From Chondrus crispus (taxonomy: Eukaryota > Rhodophyta > Florideophyceae > Gigartinales > Gigartinaceae), in NCBI RefSeq assembly GCF_000350225.1, contig NW_005179222.1:352958-416957 (forward strand): 64,000 nt of DNA, given 5' to 3'. The notes beneath the pieces are model-generated. The model was not told the origin of the DNA. It made no database searches and was given only the letters and a program-made list of their open reading frames with translations. The stretch's first letter is position 1; every line of letters begins with the position of its first letter. The translations under genes were made by a program, and so were the position numbers. Positions 50,441-61,274 of this stretch are shown here, piece by piece.

Positions 50441-51971
50441 TGTCACGGTCGCCCCACCGCAGAACGACCTTCCGGCCCCTCTTACGATAGAGGAGATAGT
50501 CGAGGAGCAACGCGTGGATGACTTCTGCCAAACCGTTTTGGCACGACAGTCAGAGTCCCGGGACTCCGCGTTCTTCGAGGACCACCAAGGGGTGCTCAAA
50601 CGGAGACACCCCTTCGACCCTGATATCGTTCAGGTGGTGGTATCTCGGACACTTCGCGCCAGGCTCCTTCGCTTGTGCCACAACCCAGCCATCGCGGGGC
50701 ACCCGGGCCAGAACCGTATGTACTACGCACTTCGACGCGAGTACTACTGGCCCCACCTGGCTGCAGACGTAGCAGTCACGGTGCGAGGGTGTCGAACCTG
50801 CGCAATGAACCGGGTCAAGCTGAGGAAACATCTCAACCGATTGAGGTTGTTTCCAGCTACGAGGCCCCTCGAGAGCCTCGCAATCGACATCTTGGGGCCG
50901 CTCCCCAAGACGAAGACAGGAAAACGATTCCTGCTCGTGATTACGGACCGCTTCAGTAAGCTGACGCAAGTTGTTGCGCTCCGCACGATAACCGCATACA
51001 CGGTCGCAGTTGCGTTCTGCGAATCGTGGGTGTTTAAGTACGGCGTCCCGCGCACGTTGCTGTCGGATAACGGACCGCAGTTTAACGCCAAGTTCTTCCA
51101 CAGCACGTGCCGCGTTCTGGGGATAACGAATTTGTACACTTCGGCGTACCATCCCCAGACGAACGGGCAAGTCGAGCGATATAACCGAACAATCGCCTCG
51201 ATGCTGCGGAACTACGTGGGTGAACACCAGGACGACTGGGATGTGTACGTGGGGCCGCTTACGTACGCGTACAACTCCCACGTACATCGCACCACACGCA
51301 CCACGCCGTTTGAGCTCGTGCTCAGCAGGCCACCGCCGGAGTTCTCTCTCCGACGGGCGGAAGGCGACGCGCCCCCTTCCGATAGGGGGAACCAACGTGC
51401 CGAGTTCCTCAAGACCTTGGACTCGACTATCCAAAAGGCCTACCGGAGCCTGCGTCGGACGCAGGCTCGCTACAAGCGCGACTTCGATAAGCGCATACGA
51501 CGTATTGATTCCCGGCTCCGTCCCGGAGAATACGTATATCTCAACCCCACCGATGGGGCTAAGACATCGAACAAGCTCGCCTCGCCCGCGGTCGGACCCT
51601 ACCGCGTGCTCGCCAATGACTGCCGAACCATCACGATTGATCGTGATGGGGTCACCGAGCGAGTCTCCGCCGACCGATGCGTGTACGCGCCGTCTCCGAT
51701 AGACGCGCCACGAGCAAGTACGACGACCCCGCGGGACCTCGCCGATAAGGTCACCGCGGGAACGCAGTATGCCGTCGAACGGCTACTGAGACATCGAGTC
51801 ATGGAAGACGGAACTACGGAGTTCCTCATCAAGTGGGCGGATTACGACGCGCCCACTTGGACTGCGCGGACTCACGTCCCGGAGGAGTTGGTGTCTCGTT
51901 ACGCCCAACGCCTTCGGAGACGTACCGGCAGGGACCTCACCCAAACCGTGAACGCGGACGTCCACGCTTAA
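50433..51971 (+). CDS. Ty3/gypsy-2 integrase with C-terminal chromodomain
   Basis: A 512-codon frame without its own ATG at the start (it opens at GTG 50433), overlapping Pol by 8 bases. It is probably a frameshifted continuation of Pol. It has an HHCC finger (H-N-P-A-I-A-G-H, later C-R-T-C), an integrase core with D152, D212 and E248 (exact DD35E), a GPY-like region (P-A-V-G-P-Y-R-V), and a chromodomain at about 446-495 (YAVERLLRHR, TEFLIKWADY, PTWTARTHVP). It catalyses insertion of element DNA; chromodomains in this lineage are thought to target heterochromatin. The C-terminus matches gypsy-3 at 30391-30582. Confidence 0.93.
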   Translation: MLDVTVAPPQNDLPAPLTIEEIVEEQRVDDFCQTVLARQSESRDSAFFEDHQGVLKRRHPFDPDIVQVVVSRTLRARLLRLCHNPAIAGHPGQNRMYYALRREYYWPHLAADVAVTVRGCRTCAMNRVKLRKHLNRLRLFPATRPLESLAIDILGPLPKTKTGKRFLLVITDRFSKLTQVVALRTITAYTVAVAFCESWVFKYGVPRTLLSDNGPQFNAKFFHSTCRVLGITNLYTSAYHPQTNGQVERYNRTIASMLRNYVGEHQDDWDVYVGPLTYAYNSHVHRTTRTTPFELVLSRPPPEFSLRRAEGDAPPSDRGNQRAEFLKTLDSTIQKAYRSLRRTQARYKRDFDKRIRRIDSRLRPGEYVYLNPTDGAKTSNKLASPAVGPYRVLANDCRTITIDRDGVTERVSADRCVYAPSPIDAPRASTTTPRDLADKVTAGTQYAVERLLRHRVMEDGTTEFLIKWADYDAPTWTARTHVPEELVSRYAQRLRRRTGRDLTQTVNADVHA

Positions 51972-51980
51972 GGGGGGGGG
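51970..51980 (+). other. Gypsy-2 polypurine tract candidate
   Basis: AAGGGGGGGGG starts within the TAA stop of integrase and is followed by CCCTCAACCG. Gypsy-3 has a similar GGAAGGGGCCCTCAACCG just after its stop. This is the usual position of a plus-strand primer, but no LTR start is obvious right after it. Confidence 0.45.
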
Positions 51981-54900
51981 CCCTCAACCGCTCCTTCGCG
52001 GATTAACCCCAGCCTGCACGAACAGACTAAAAAGGGAAGCGAAGGAGGTCGGCGGACCCTATCGGAGGGTCACAGCCGGGGACGCGTTCAAGTCAAGTCG
52101 TCTTGACTTCTCGGACTTCAAGGACGCGAGACATAAGAACAGGACAGTACGAACTGCCTGAAAAAAAAAAGTTTTGGGCCCTCGTAATGACCGACATTAC
52201 GAGGACTGCAATACCCCGTTCGGATCGGAAAAGTCGGACGACACCCCCCCGAACAGGATTGCCGGACGATCCGTTAAGTCCAGCAACCACAGCGAGGAGG
52301 GGCGCCCGACGAACGAGGCGATCAGCGGTGGAATCACGAGAACCCCTCCGTGGGCAGAGTAAGCGACCAGAATGCTCGACGCTTGTGTCTCGGAATACCC
52401 GAGAAGGTTGAGGCTCACTTTAAGGCCTCAGTCCGCATCAGGGTTCGATAACCCGACGGACGACGTGGTCATGACCCTATCGATAGGGGTCGTGCGCGAG
52501 GAAACCCGCAAAAGGCGTTTTCAGATGAGCAGGCGAGTGAGGCTGCGTTCGCCTCAGCAGTCGCCAGGACAGTTAAGGAAGGGGCGGAAGCGCGAGAGCA
52601 ACTCGGTCGGACGGGCACCAATATATACGCACGGACGCGAGACACTTCAAAACCGCCGCCGAGACATGCCCCGTAATAAGGAAAATTACGGGGCATGAGA
52701 ACGTTACACGTGAGCGACGCCGGAGGTGCGCGCCATGCACCGACACCGATTGCGCCATCACAAAATCACTGCCGCCACCATACCCCGAAAATAACGAAAA
52801 AAATTAATGGGGAAAAATTACACCAGCACGTGCCCTGCGTGCATGGGTACTGTACGCCATGCCACAAGCAAAAGCGAAACCGGATGGCGCTGCCAGAGGG
52901 TACAATGAATACCCGCGTGAAGGAACACACGTCCACCCCTTGACCGGGAAGAGATGCGGGCGTGAGTATGCATCGTACGCCCGCGGCAAGCGGGGTCCTC
53001 GAAATCCGGACGCGCAGACCAGTCCGTCTTCGGCGACAGACTCGCTCTGCGACGAAAGTCGACTCGCTGACTTAGGGAACTGCCCGTGGCTTGCCCGTGA
53101 CAGACGACAGGCGAAGGGGAGAGGTGGACATCTCAATGGGGAAATCGGCAAGCGGGGGACAACCATAGGGAGGACCTAATAACGGACGTACCGGTATCAC
53201 CTTGCCACAAGGGAGGCATCCCGGAGCACAGGAGAGGAATCACGCAAGGGACGCCGGGGGATTCGCTTGAGAGACACGCAGGACCAAGCGCTTCCCTACT
53301 GAAAGGGAGGCGACCGTCGCAGACAGGTGCGTGAGCTTGCACACCGACGTTCACGAAGGCGTCGTGAGCTCTCCGGTGCGGAGAGACAGCCTTTCGTGAC
53401 GATGCCTCTTGTTCCGGGTCCGGTGGATACGAAGGCTGCTTTCCTTGTACGACTTGTTGCGCGGGAACCTATCTCAAGAATTCTCGATCCGATTGAGCAA
53501 GACAACGCCAAGCCTTCCGATCGGCTTTTCTCCTGTAACTAACCCCTTGCGCGCGGCCGACGGGGCAAACCATGGCGACCATCCCGCGTATACTATTGTG
53601 ACGCAAGCGCGCTGAGGACGCACCACCACGCGACGTGCGCACATCCTGCCTTACGGTACAAGTCGCCCGATCGTCTCTCCCCCTTTCACTCTCTCGGCTT
53701 ACCGCCGACTACACGCGGATTGATGGACCAACCCCAGTCGCCCTCCCAGGACCGAAGAAGGACGGATGGGCACAGCCGACGAGAGGAAGGACACGGGCAA
53801 GCACTGTGCGCCCCACTGCGGGCAAGGCCCCTTGATATCTACTAACGGGGACGACCCCTGAGGGCGTTAACGATGTCGCCGTGCTCGACAGCGACAACGC
53901 GCCCATGTGCAACGCCGTACGAGGAGGGGAAATCGGCGCTATCGGACGCGCCGGCGGCGGGGGAGTATGCATCCTGCTGTGTGCGACGACCGCCATCCTC
54001 AAAATGTTGTTGGCCTCGCCGTTTGGATTGGACGCTGTGTCGTTGGTATGCTCATCGAATGGAAGTACACGAAATGCGCGGTGGTAGTGCTGCAATTGAG
54101 GTGGAATGAAAAAAAAAGAGATGGGAGTGAGTACAGTCGCATACTGTGGGTAATGGGTTGGAGAATGCTGGGGCTGAGAATGAGAGGGGCATTGCGCCCT
54201 CACTGGTGGCACGCAGCGTGACGGGTACGGACGCTCGCACCGGCCTCGACCCATCGACGGAATTAAATCGGACACCCATTCCATCGAGGCGATACTCCGC
54301 ACGCGCGACAGCCCATGGCGTTGTCTCCCCCGCCTTGCGAGAGCTCATCGGCCTTTGCATAAGGGGCTCGGAGACGGGTTGACCGTCTACCGACAGTACG
54401 CATAAGGAGTACCCCCCCACCTCGGACGCACTGTGCGCGCATCAGGGGTGACGCGCCTGTGCCAAATAGAGGTCAGGTTGAGGGAACAGACGGGCTTCCG
54501 TCAATTCGAGGCAGATTGCTGCGACCAGCGCGGAGAGCGGGTTCCAAGCGCCCCTCGACTGGCGAACGTGAATCTAACTCCAGTAATGACACCGGCGCGC
54601 GTGACAACAACCGCCCGCGTCGTCGCGCGCTGTCACCGGTAGGCAACGCCATGGATAGGAAGAGAAGGTGAACAGAGGGGGATCGCCTGACGCTGCTGAA
54701 CGGTTGTTTCGTGCACGTGGCGCACCGGAACTGCAGGGAGTACCAGACGATGACGGAAAACCACCTGGGAAGCTGCATCCGTCGACGGCGACGTGATCTC
54801 GCAAAACTGGCGGGGCGCGGGGTGAAAAAACGGAAGGCGACGGGAACCAGAGTGTCGAGACAGAGGGGGAGACGCGGAGGACGGTTCGTGTCGAGGACCA

Positions 54901-55028
54901 GTCATGTCCCCGACAAGGAACGACTTCGTGTCAGAGAGGAGGACTACGAAGGGGGAGAAATGGCGCAACAAGGGCGCCCGCGCATCGCAAATAGGGTCGG
55001 ATCGACAAGCACCCGTGGACGCGGACGT
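51981..55028 (+). other. Gypsy-2 3' noncoding region, about 3 kb
   Basis: G+C-rich sequence of the same character as gypsy-2, with no recognisable domain in any frame (no envelope-like product, no zinc knuckle). The many short open frames on both strands are what G+C-rich DNA gives. It holds a strong hairpin at 52665-52697 and an A-run at 54109-54116. It may be a long 3' UTR or a patchwork of element remnants. Confidence 0.5.
52665..52697. other. 13-bp perfect stem, 7-nt loop
   Basis: CATGCCCCGTAAT pairs with ATTACGGGGCATG around AAGGAAA. It is noncoding and lies about 700 bases after gypsy-2 integrase. It could be an RNA 3'-end or stability element; there is no direct evidence of function. 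Confidence 0.75.
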
Positions 55029-55200
55029 CCCCCCCTGGTGCTGTATTTTAGATTAGATCAACTCAGATTCGGATCGGTTACTGTAGGGCTTGATGCTCTA
55101 CAGTACCATCACGTGTACCCCCGAGTACAGGGGGCGTACGTGTACACGTGTACGCGCGGGACCGAAGAGCGCGCACACACGTGTACTGTCAGCCCTAATT
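55029..55200 (+). repeat. Second hairpin-rich block related to 43971-44130
   Basis: C7-TGG, then TTTTAGATTAGATCAAC, TACTGTAG-GC...GC-CTACAGTA (55079-55106), CACGTGTACCC and CACACGTGTACTGTCAGCC follow in the same order as at the 5' end of gypsy-2. Similarity ends after CTGTCAGCC. It is probably part of a 3' LTR or a shared terminal module. Confidence 0.55.
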
Positions 55201-55691
55201 AGAACTTTTTGCCGCTAATCACGGCGCGTGCCATGATTTAATTTTGGGAAGATTTCTTCCTCAGACGACAGCGCACCAATCAGGAACCGTGCTCTGATTT
55301 TTTGGCAGAAATTGTTTTCGCGGGAAATTATGACAATTTTTGGGATGATTTTCTGACTGCGCGGGGGACGATCAAGATAAGGATTGTCGTCGCGCGTCGT
55401 TGCGCGCCGCGCCCTCGCCATCGGTGGCGAGGGCCGGCAAGTCTACAGTACGACGCGCAACGGACCCCACGCCTCCCGTTGCTCTACGAAGAGAGCCATG
55501 TTCGAACAACATGAAAGGACGCGGGGTGGGACGTCTACAAATCGGAGACCCGCCCCCCTTTTTTTCTTGTCCAGACCAGGGAGGAGGCCTTCCGCGAGCG
55601 TAGGAGAAAGACACGCGAGGAATTGCCTTAGGGGCTTTACGGGGAAGGAAATGACTAGGGATGTCGAGAGCCGGTCGCTATGCTTGCACGC
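55201..55691. other. Noncoding, with a TCGG-loop hairpin
   Basis: No gene is recognised. GCCCTCGCCA-TCGG-TGGCGAGGGC at 55411-55434 is a perfect 10-bp stem. The rest is A+T-rich at 55200-55370, then G+C-rich. Confidence 0.5.
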
Positions 55692-56183
55692 TCAACGGTT
55701 CGTATCGTTGGAGGGTTCCGACGACCCTGGAGCACGCGCCCTCCGGGGGCAATAAGTTGGATGAAACCGCAACTCGGGCCCCATTTCATGGAGCGGAGGA
55801 AGTGTGGCCTCCCCGTGGGGAGTCCAACCCCGAGGCGGATCAGCAGATGTCGCGAGTGCGTCGGTCGTCGAGAGGCCGTACCCGCGACCCTCATAACGAT
55901 CTCGAAGATTCTGCCGCGGCGTGGACGCAGCACGCTCCGGGGGCCCAACACGAGCGGCTTTGAGCGCGTCCCGTTCTCCGCGATACCGATCGCGGTCGAC
56001 GACGGCGCGCTGGAGATCGCTCGCGCGACGTGAGGAGGCACCGCGTAGGACCTCGAGCTCGCACCGAGCGTCGCGCAGCTGTGCCGCAAGGGAGTCACGT
56101 TCAGCGGCAAAAGACTGACGCTCCGTTTCGAGGCGACGCGCTTCGCTACTGCGCTCAAGGTACCAATTCGTCAGGGTCCGAAG
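55692..56183 (-). pseudogene. Coiled-coil gag-like fragment cut by LTR B
   Basis: On the minus strand a frame is open from the LTR B edge at 56183 to a TGA at 55692-55694 (163 codons, no start codon). It has a strong heptad-like charged coiled coil (LERSSEARRLETERQSF and AAQLRDARCELEVLRG), then a Pro/Gly/Arg-rich tail. Coiled coils of this kind occur at the N-terminus of chromovirus Gag, so I take it as a gypsy remnant. It is not clearly similar to gypsy-1 or gypsy-2 gag. A host protein fragment is possible. Confidence 0.45.
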
Positions 56184-57446
56184 TAAAGGTAGGTTCAGAG
56201 GGGCAAGGGAAAGAAGGAAGGCAGGTTGATGTGTGTGAGTGAAGGAGTTGGTGCCGAGGTTTACTTTGAAGCCGTTTTCCTGCGATACTTATACACTTCG
56301 AGTGCTACACTATCGCTCTACTCCGACTCCCAGTAAACCATACTCTACTATGCGTGACCAAGCGCGGTCCTCTTGTGGCCCGACCATACTGTTCCATTTC
56401 CACCTTACGAATCGATTCGTAACTATTAGCTCACAACTATTTCTACACATTCCAAATGACTGTAAACCATGGCCCTATGCATGCAACTGTTTCACACCTT
56501 ACTAATCTGCATCCAGTCATGCCAGACTTCATTGTTGTGCAACGAACAACTTGGCACTTGTCTATTTCCAACAACGCAAACGTCTTTCATATCACAATCG
56601 CCATACGTATCCTTGTTTCTCACCTTACTAATTTCGCCAGGCACTGTCAGATAATTATGGCAAGTTATAACAATGTGCATCCAGACTTTCTACACAACTC
56701 ACATGAGAATACATGTAAATCACACGAGTACTGTCATGAACTTGCATCCAACGGCGCACCATGACGAGAGCACAGTGCAACGGCGCGTGCTCACGCAAGA
56801 CTCGCATACAGCGTGACGCGTACACAGAATAATCGCACAACTGTATTCCTCTCGCGACAAGTACTTGTTGTACTTTTGATTCACATGTACTGTACTCGGA
56901 CACCCGCAGGATCGCAAACAGTCTGACACTGTAAAACTGTAAACCCTCATGTGCATACACCTGGATGCGTGTACATGTGTACGTACACGAATTCACCTGG
57001 CGACGTGTACATGTGTACACGGCATACATGTGTCCCGCCCGGGGCCCCATGCAATTACCCATTACAACCATGACAAACCACTTGAAACCCCCAAAACAAC
57101 GTAATTATGGCATATACAGGCCATTTAAAGTACATCACAAGGCCAACGACGCACACGTGGACAACGCTCGACCAATAGATTTGCAGCATTAGACCTGAGG
57201 GCCAATAGAATTGCAGTATTTCCTGTGTAGTCTATAGTGCTACGGGCCAAGGTTCCACTTGGCAAAACTATGCAAATTTGCATGACCCTCCGAGAGGCCA
57301 CTTTCGTCCCCGGAACCCCAAAATCTGGGATTTTACACGTGTCATGTCGTGATATGGGTAAGAGCGCCCGGACCGTGCAGTCATGTACACGTGTCACTCG
57401 ATTTTGACCTTTTCAGATAACAGCATGTGGTCGCACATTTTCAATA
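56184..57446 (-). mobile_element. Copia-2b 3' LTR (type B, 1263 bp)
   Basis: Starts TATTGAAAATG (minus) directly after the polypurine tract GATCGAGGGGAGG (57447-57459) and ends CCTACCTTTA at 56184. This fixes type B as the LTR of the copia-2 family. It matches the solo LTR at 32372-33619 along its length. The core dyad here is GCAG-GAAAA-CGGC, with one mismatch, so it is decayed. Confidence 0.9.
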
Positions 57447-57457
57447 CCTCCCCTCGA

Positions 57458-60325
57458 TCACATGCTTTGGGCAGCTTTGCACTCGGAAAGCCCAACCATG
57501 CCCACGAACTTTTCAAACAGCACGCGACCAAGTGGTTTGGTCAGCATATCGGCTGGCATTTCTGTTGTCGGACAATGGTACAATGTGACCAGTTTTCGCT
57601 GCACCGCATCTCGAACAAAATGATACGTAATATCAATGTGCTTGTTCCGACGATTTGTAGATTCGTTCTGAGCAAACGCAATCGTACCAGCGTTGTCACA
57701 TCCAACGCGAATTGTTGGATCCGAATTCGCACCAAGTACATCAGCATGGAAGCGTCGAAGCCACGCGGCCTCTTTGCATGCTTCACTGAGTGCGATGTAT
57801 TCTGCCTCACAAGTAGACTTTGCAACTACTGTTTGTTTCCGGAAAGCCCAACTGATAGGCCCATCACAAAGCTTGAACACGTACCCACTCGTTGATTTTC
57901 GTGATTCAAGGCATCCACCCCAATCTGCGTCGCTATACCCATGAAGTACCGTACCAAGATCATCTTTACCAAACACTATTCCAAGATGCTGGGACCCACG
58001 AAAGTATCTCAAAACACGGTTCACACCTGACCAGTGCGACTCGTGAGGGTCGGCATAGTGTTGAGATAACTTTCCAATGGCATACGCAATATCGGGGCGG
58101 GTCCCGACCATTAGGAACATTAGACATCTAATGGCCTGACGATATGGTTCAAAGCATGGGTTGTCATCAGTGCCAGTTTCGGCCACTTGCATTGTGACAT
58201 GTCGAGACTGTTCCATCGGAGTAACGCAAGGATTGCATGCCGACATTTTGAACCGTTTCAGTACTGCTTGGGCATACTTCGACTGCGTGACGGTCAGGAC
58301 GTGTTTAGAACGTATACGGTCGATCTCTAGACCAATACCAGTCTTCGCTTCGCCAAGGTCTTTCATATCGAATCGTTTGTTAAGTTCATTTTTCATCCAT
58401 AATATGGCCTCCAAGTCACTTCCAGCTAGCTGCAGATCGTCCACGTACAACGCGATAATCATGATGACATTGCCTTGACGTCGAATGTAAAGACATGGGT
58501 CGCTGCGTGTAGTGTTGAAACCAAGTTCAGTGATCAGAAACTCATCGATCTTACTATGCCATTGGCGATGGGCTTGCTTAAGACCATAGATTGCTTTCAA
58601 AAGTTTACACACCGAATCAGGTTTGACTTTGTCGATGCATCCTTCAGGTTGCTCCATGTAGATTTCTTCGTGAAGGTCACCGTTGAGGAAGGCAGTCACC
58701 ACGTCCATCTGATGCAGCTCAAGGTCAAAGTGCGCAACCAGTGCCAGCAGCAGACGGATAGTTGTGAACTTGATGACAGGGGCGAAAGTTTCAGTGTAAT
58801 CGATGCCTTCTACTTGTTGAAAGCCTCGTGCCACAAGACGTCCCTTTGCAGTTTCGACCAATTTTCCGGACTCGTCAGGAAGTTGCTTCACTCCGAAAAC
58901 CCACCTGGACGTCAGGACGTTTGATGCTTGAGATCTTGGAACAAGTGTCCATGTTTTGTTTTTGTGTTGTGAAGCAAGTTCTTTGTCGATGCCCTTCTGC
59001 CAGAAGCGAGCTTTTGGAGAATCCATAGCTTGGTTGTACGAGTTTGGGATTTCCGTTATCACATGGGCGTGGCTAAGGAGCCCAGCAGTCACCAAAGCTG
59101 CTGCCCACCACGCCCCAGGCGTTTTGCCAATGCGAGTGGACCGACGGAGATTAGGTGGCGGATCAATAGTTTCTTCCTCAACTACGTGTTGCTCAACTGT
59201 TTCGGTAGTTTCGTCCTCCCCTGCAGTTGGGGAGGAGTTCGAGGATTCATCAGAGTCTTGTTGTTCATCCGGCGATGATGCTTCTGATGCCACTGCATCA
59301 TTTTCTGCAACTTCCTCATCGATGTTCAAGTTGATTGTGTCATCATCAGTTGTAGCCTCCTCGTTTGTATCCATCGGTTCACCAGATTTGCCTCCCGTGG
59401 ACTCGTCAAAAGTAACATCTCTGGATACGATCACTTTGTGCAAATCACCATCCCACAACTTGTAAGCTTTCGTATTTTCAGCATACCCTAGAAACATTGC
59501 CTCCTTTGCACGGGCGTCAAGTTTCTGGATGTTGTGTTTTGGTAATGTATACCAACACTTTGAACCGAAAACACGCAAATGACCAACATTTGGCACACAT
59601 TTCATCCATAAGTGGTAGGGGTCATCTTGGGGGGAATGGCACGTGACGTGACTCGATTTCGAACGTACACTGCATTGGCAAGTGCTTCTGCCCAGAACCC
59701 CTTTGTAACTTTCTTGTGCGCTAGCATGGAGCGCCCCAAGTTTACCAAAGTTCTGTTCAGTCGTTCGGCGACGCCATTTTGCTCCGGTGTGTACGCGGTC
59801 GTCATTTGATGCTGAGTACCATTTGCAATCAGAAAAGACTTAAACTCCGTGGACAGATACTCACCACCTCGATCGGTGCGAAGCACTTTGATCTTGCGAC
59901 CAGTGTGTGTCTGAGCAAGTTGTGCAAACGTTTTGTATCGTTCAAATGCTTCTGATTTATAGTGCATAGGGTACACTACTGACCAGTTTGAGTGATCATC
60001 TATGAAGGTAATGAAGTACTTGGCACCACCAATGGACTGCACCTCTAAGGGGCCACAAACATCAGAGTGAACTAAGTCTAGACAGAAGTATGCCCGCCTC
60101 GAGGACCGCTCTTTTGGGATCACAGATCGAGTGGCTTTACCGTAGACGCACGCAGAACATTTTTCAGAGATGCAATCATTGTCAGTATTGTTGATTTTGT
60201 TAGCCTCATTACCAAGTAGTTTGACTCCACTTACCACATTGTCACGAATCATCGAAGCAATACCTTGAGAATGCACATGTGCAAAGCGCTCATGCCACGT
60301 TTGCAGGGTGGCAGCATGTGCAGAT
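57458..60325 (-). pseudogene. Copia-2b polyprotein, integrase to RNase H
   Basis: The longest copia-2 copy. Integrase runs 60276-59602 with zinc-finger cysteines, HSDVCGPL, RTDRGGEYL and PEQNGVAER (DD35E). A one-base loss near 59605-59615 (ACCCCTACC where 2a has ACCCCATACC) shifts the frame. The rest, 59605-57458, is open for 715 codons: an acidic linker, RT with YVDD (near 58450), RNase H (YSDADWGGC, STCEAEY) and the C-terminal tail. It keeps TGG where the other copia-2 copies have TGA. Gag and protease are displaced to the right by the copia-1d insertion at 60326 and lie outside the window. It is a single lesion away from an open frame over the visible part. Confidence 0.92.
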
Positions 60326-61263
60326 TAATGGTAGGTCAACGGGGCGAAGGGGATTCGAAGGACGGTTGATGAGGTGAAGTTGAAGGATTGGGTACCGATT
60401 TACTTTGAGTCGCCAACTTCTGGCACTACTTATACACTTCTGCAATCTTCTAGAACTCTACTACCAAACAGTACGACACACATACTACAAATGTATTGGC
60501 TCTAACACATGTGCCCGTCTTGCTACTCAGCCAAACTGGCGATGGCCCAACAAACAGAACAGAAAACCGCCTTACGAATTAGCACTGTCATGACGGAGAA
60601 ATTAGTAAGGCAGTACAACAAAGCACAGCAAAGCACAAATTCCCTTACTATTCCAAATCCAGCGTGGCACAAATTCGTAAGGCACGTTTACAGCTCACAA
60701 GTTGCCTTACGAATTCAAATCAATCCTGCAAGGACTGTTTACAGCGCACACGTTGCCTTATGAATCTGAATCTCTCGTGAGGTTCTATCCACTGTCAATT
60801 ACAACAGTGCACATTTTGCTTTACGAATTGAAAACTCGCGCAACGGTATCTTTGTGTCCTGCTGTAGCCGTGCTGCACTCCATGGACGCTGTAAACCTTT
60901 GGCACGTGCCAGGCACCCGCCACCAAGGTTCTACACTTTGCCTGTAAGACTGCAGGCGTACTGTACGCGTCCGACAGTGTAATGAGGACATGTGTCCAGG
61001 TCATACACGTGTCGGGCGAAGAAAATGAAACATGCTCAGATTGTACAGTACACCGCAACTGTGTACATATTTCACACGTGTACAGGTTGAAAACCAAACT
61101 TGCTCCTGAAGTACTGTAGAGTGCAACCGTGTACAGAAATCACACGTGTACACGTTGAAAATCAAACTTGCTCAGCTCGTCACGCCGAGTGTTTTTGCTT
61201 TTACACGTGTCATACTGTCGTCGTGTGTCATGCATATCAGCATGTGGTCGTAGAATTACAACA
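60326..61263 (-). mobile_element. Copia-1d 3' LTR (type A, 938 bp)
   Basis: On the minus strand, TGTTG at 61263 follows the polypurine tract (61264-61276) and the LTR ends CCATTA at 60326. The next bases are copia-2b (ATCTGCACATG). Copia-1d is thus nested in copia-2b in the same orientation. The target duplication, expected as ATCTG, cannot be checked because the other end is outside the window. Confidence 0.92.
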
Positions 61264-61274
61264 CTCCCCCTCGA

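Noticed and set aside
52100-55020. Many short open frames after gypsy-2 integrase, considered as an envelope gene
   Set aside because: None shows a signal peptide, membrane anchor or conserved motif. Open frames on all strands are expected at this G+C content.
55655-56158. A 167-codon minus-strand frame starting at an ATG
   Set aside because: The overlapping frame without a start codon (55692-56183) has a clear coiled coil, whereas this one has a random look.
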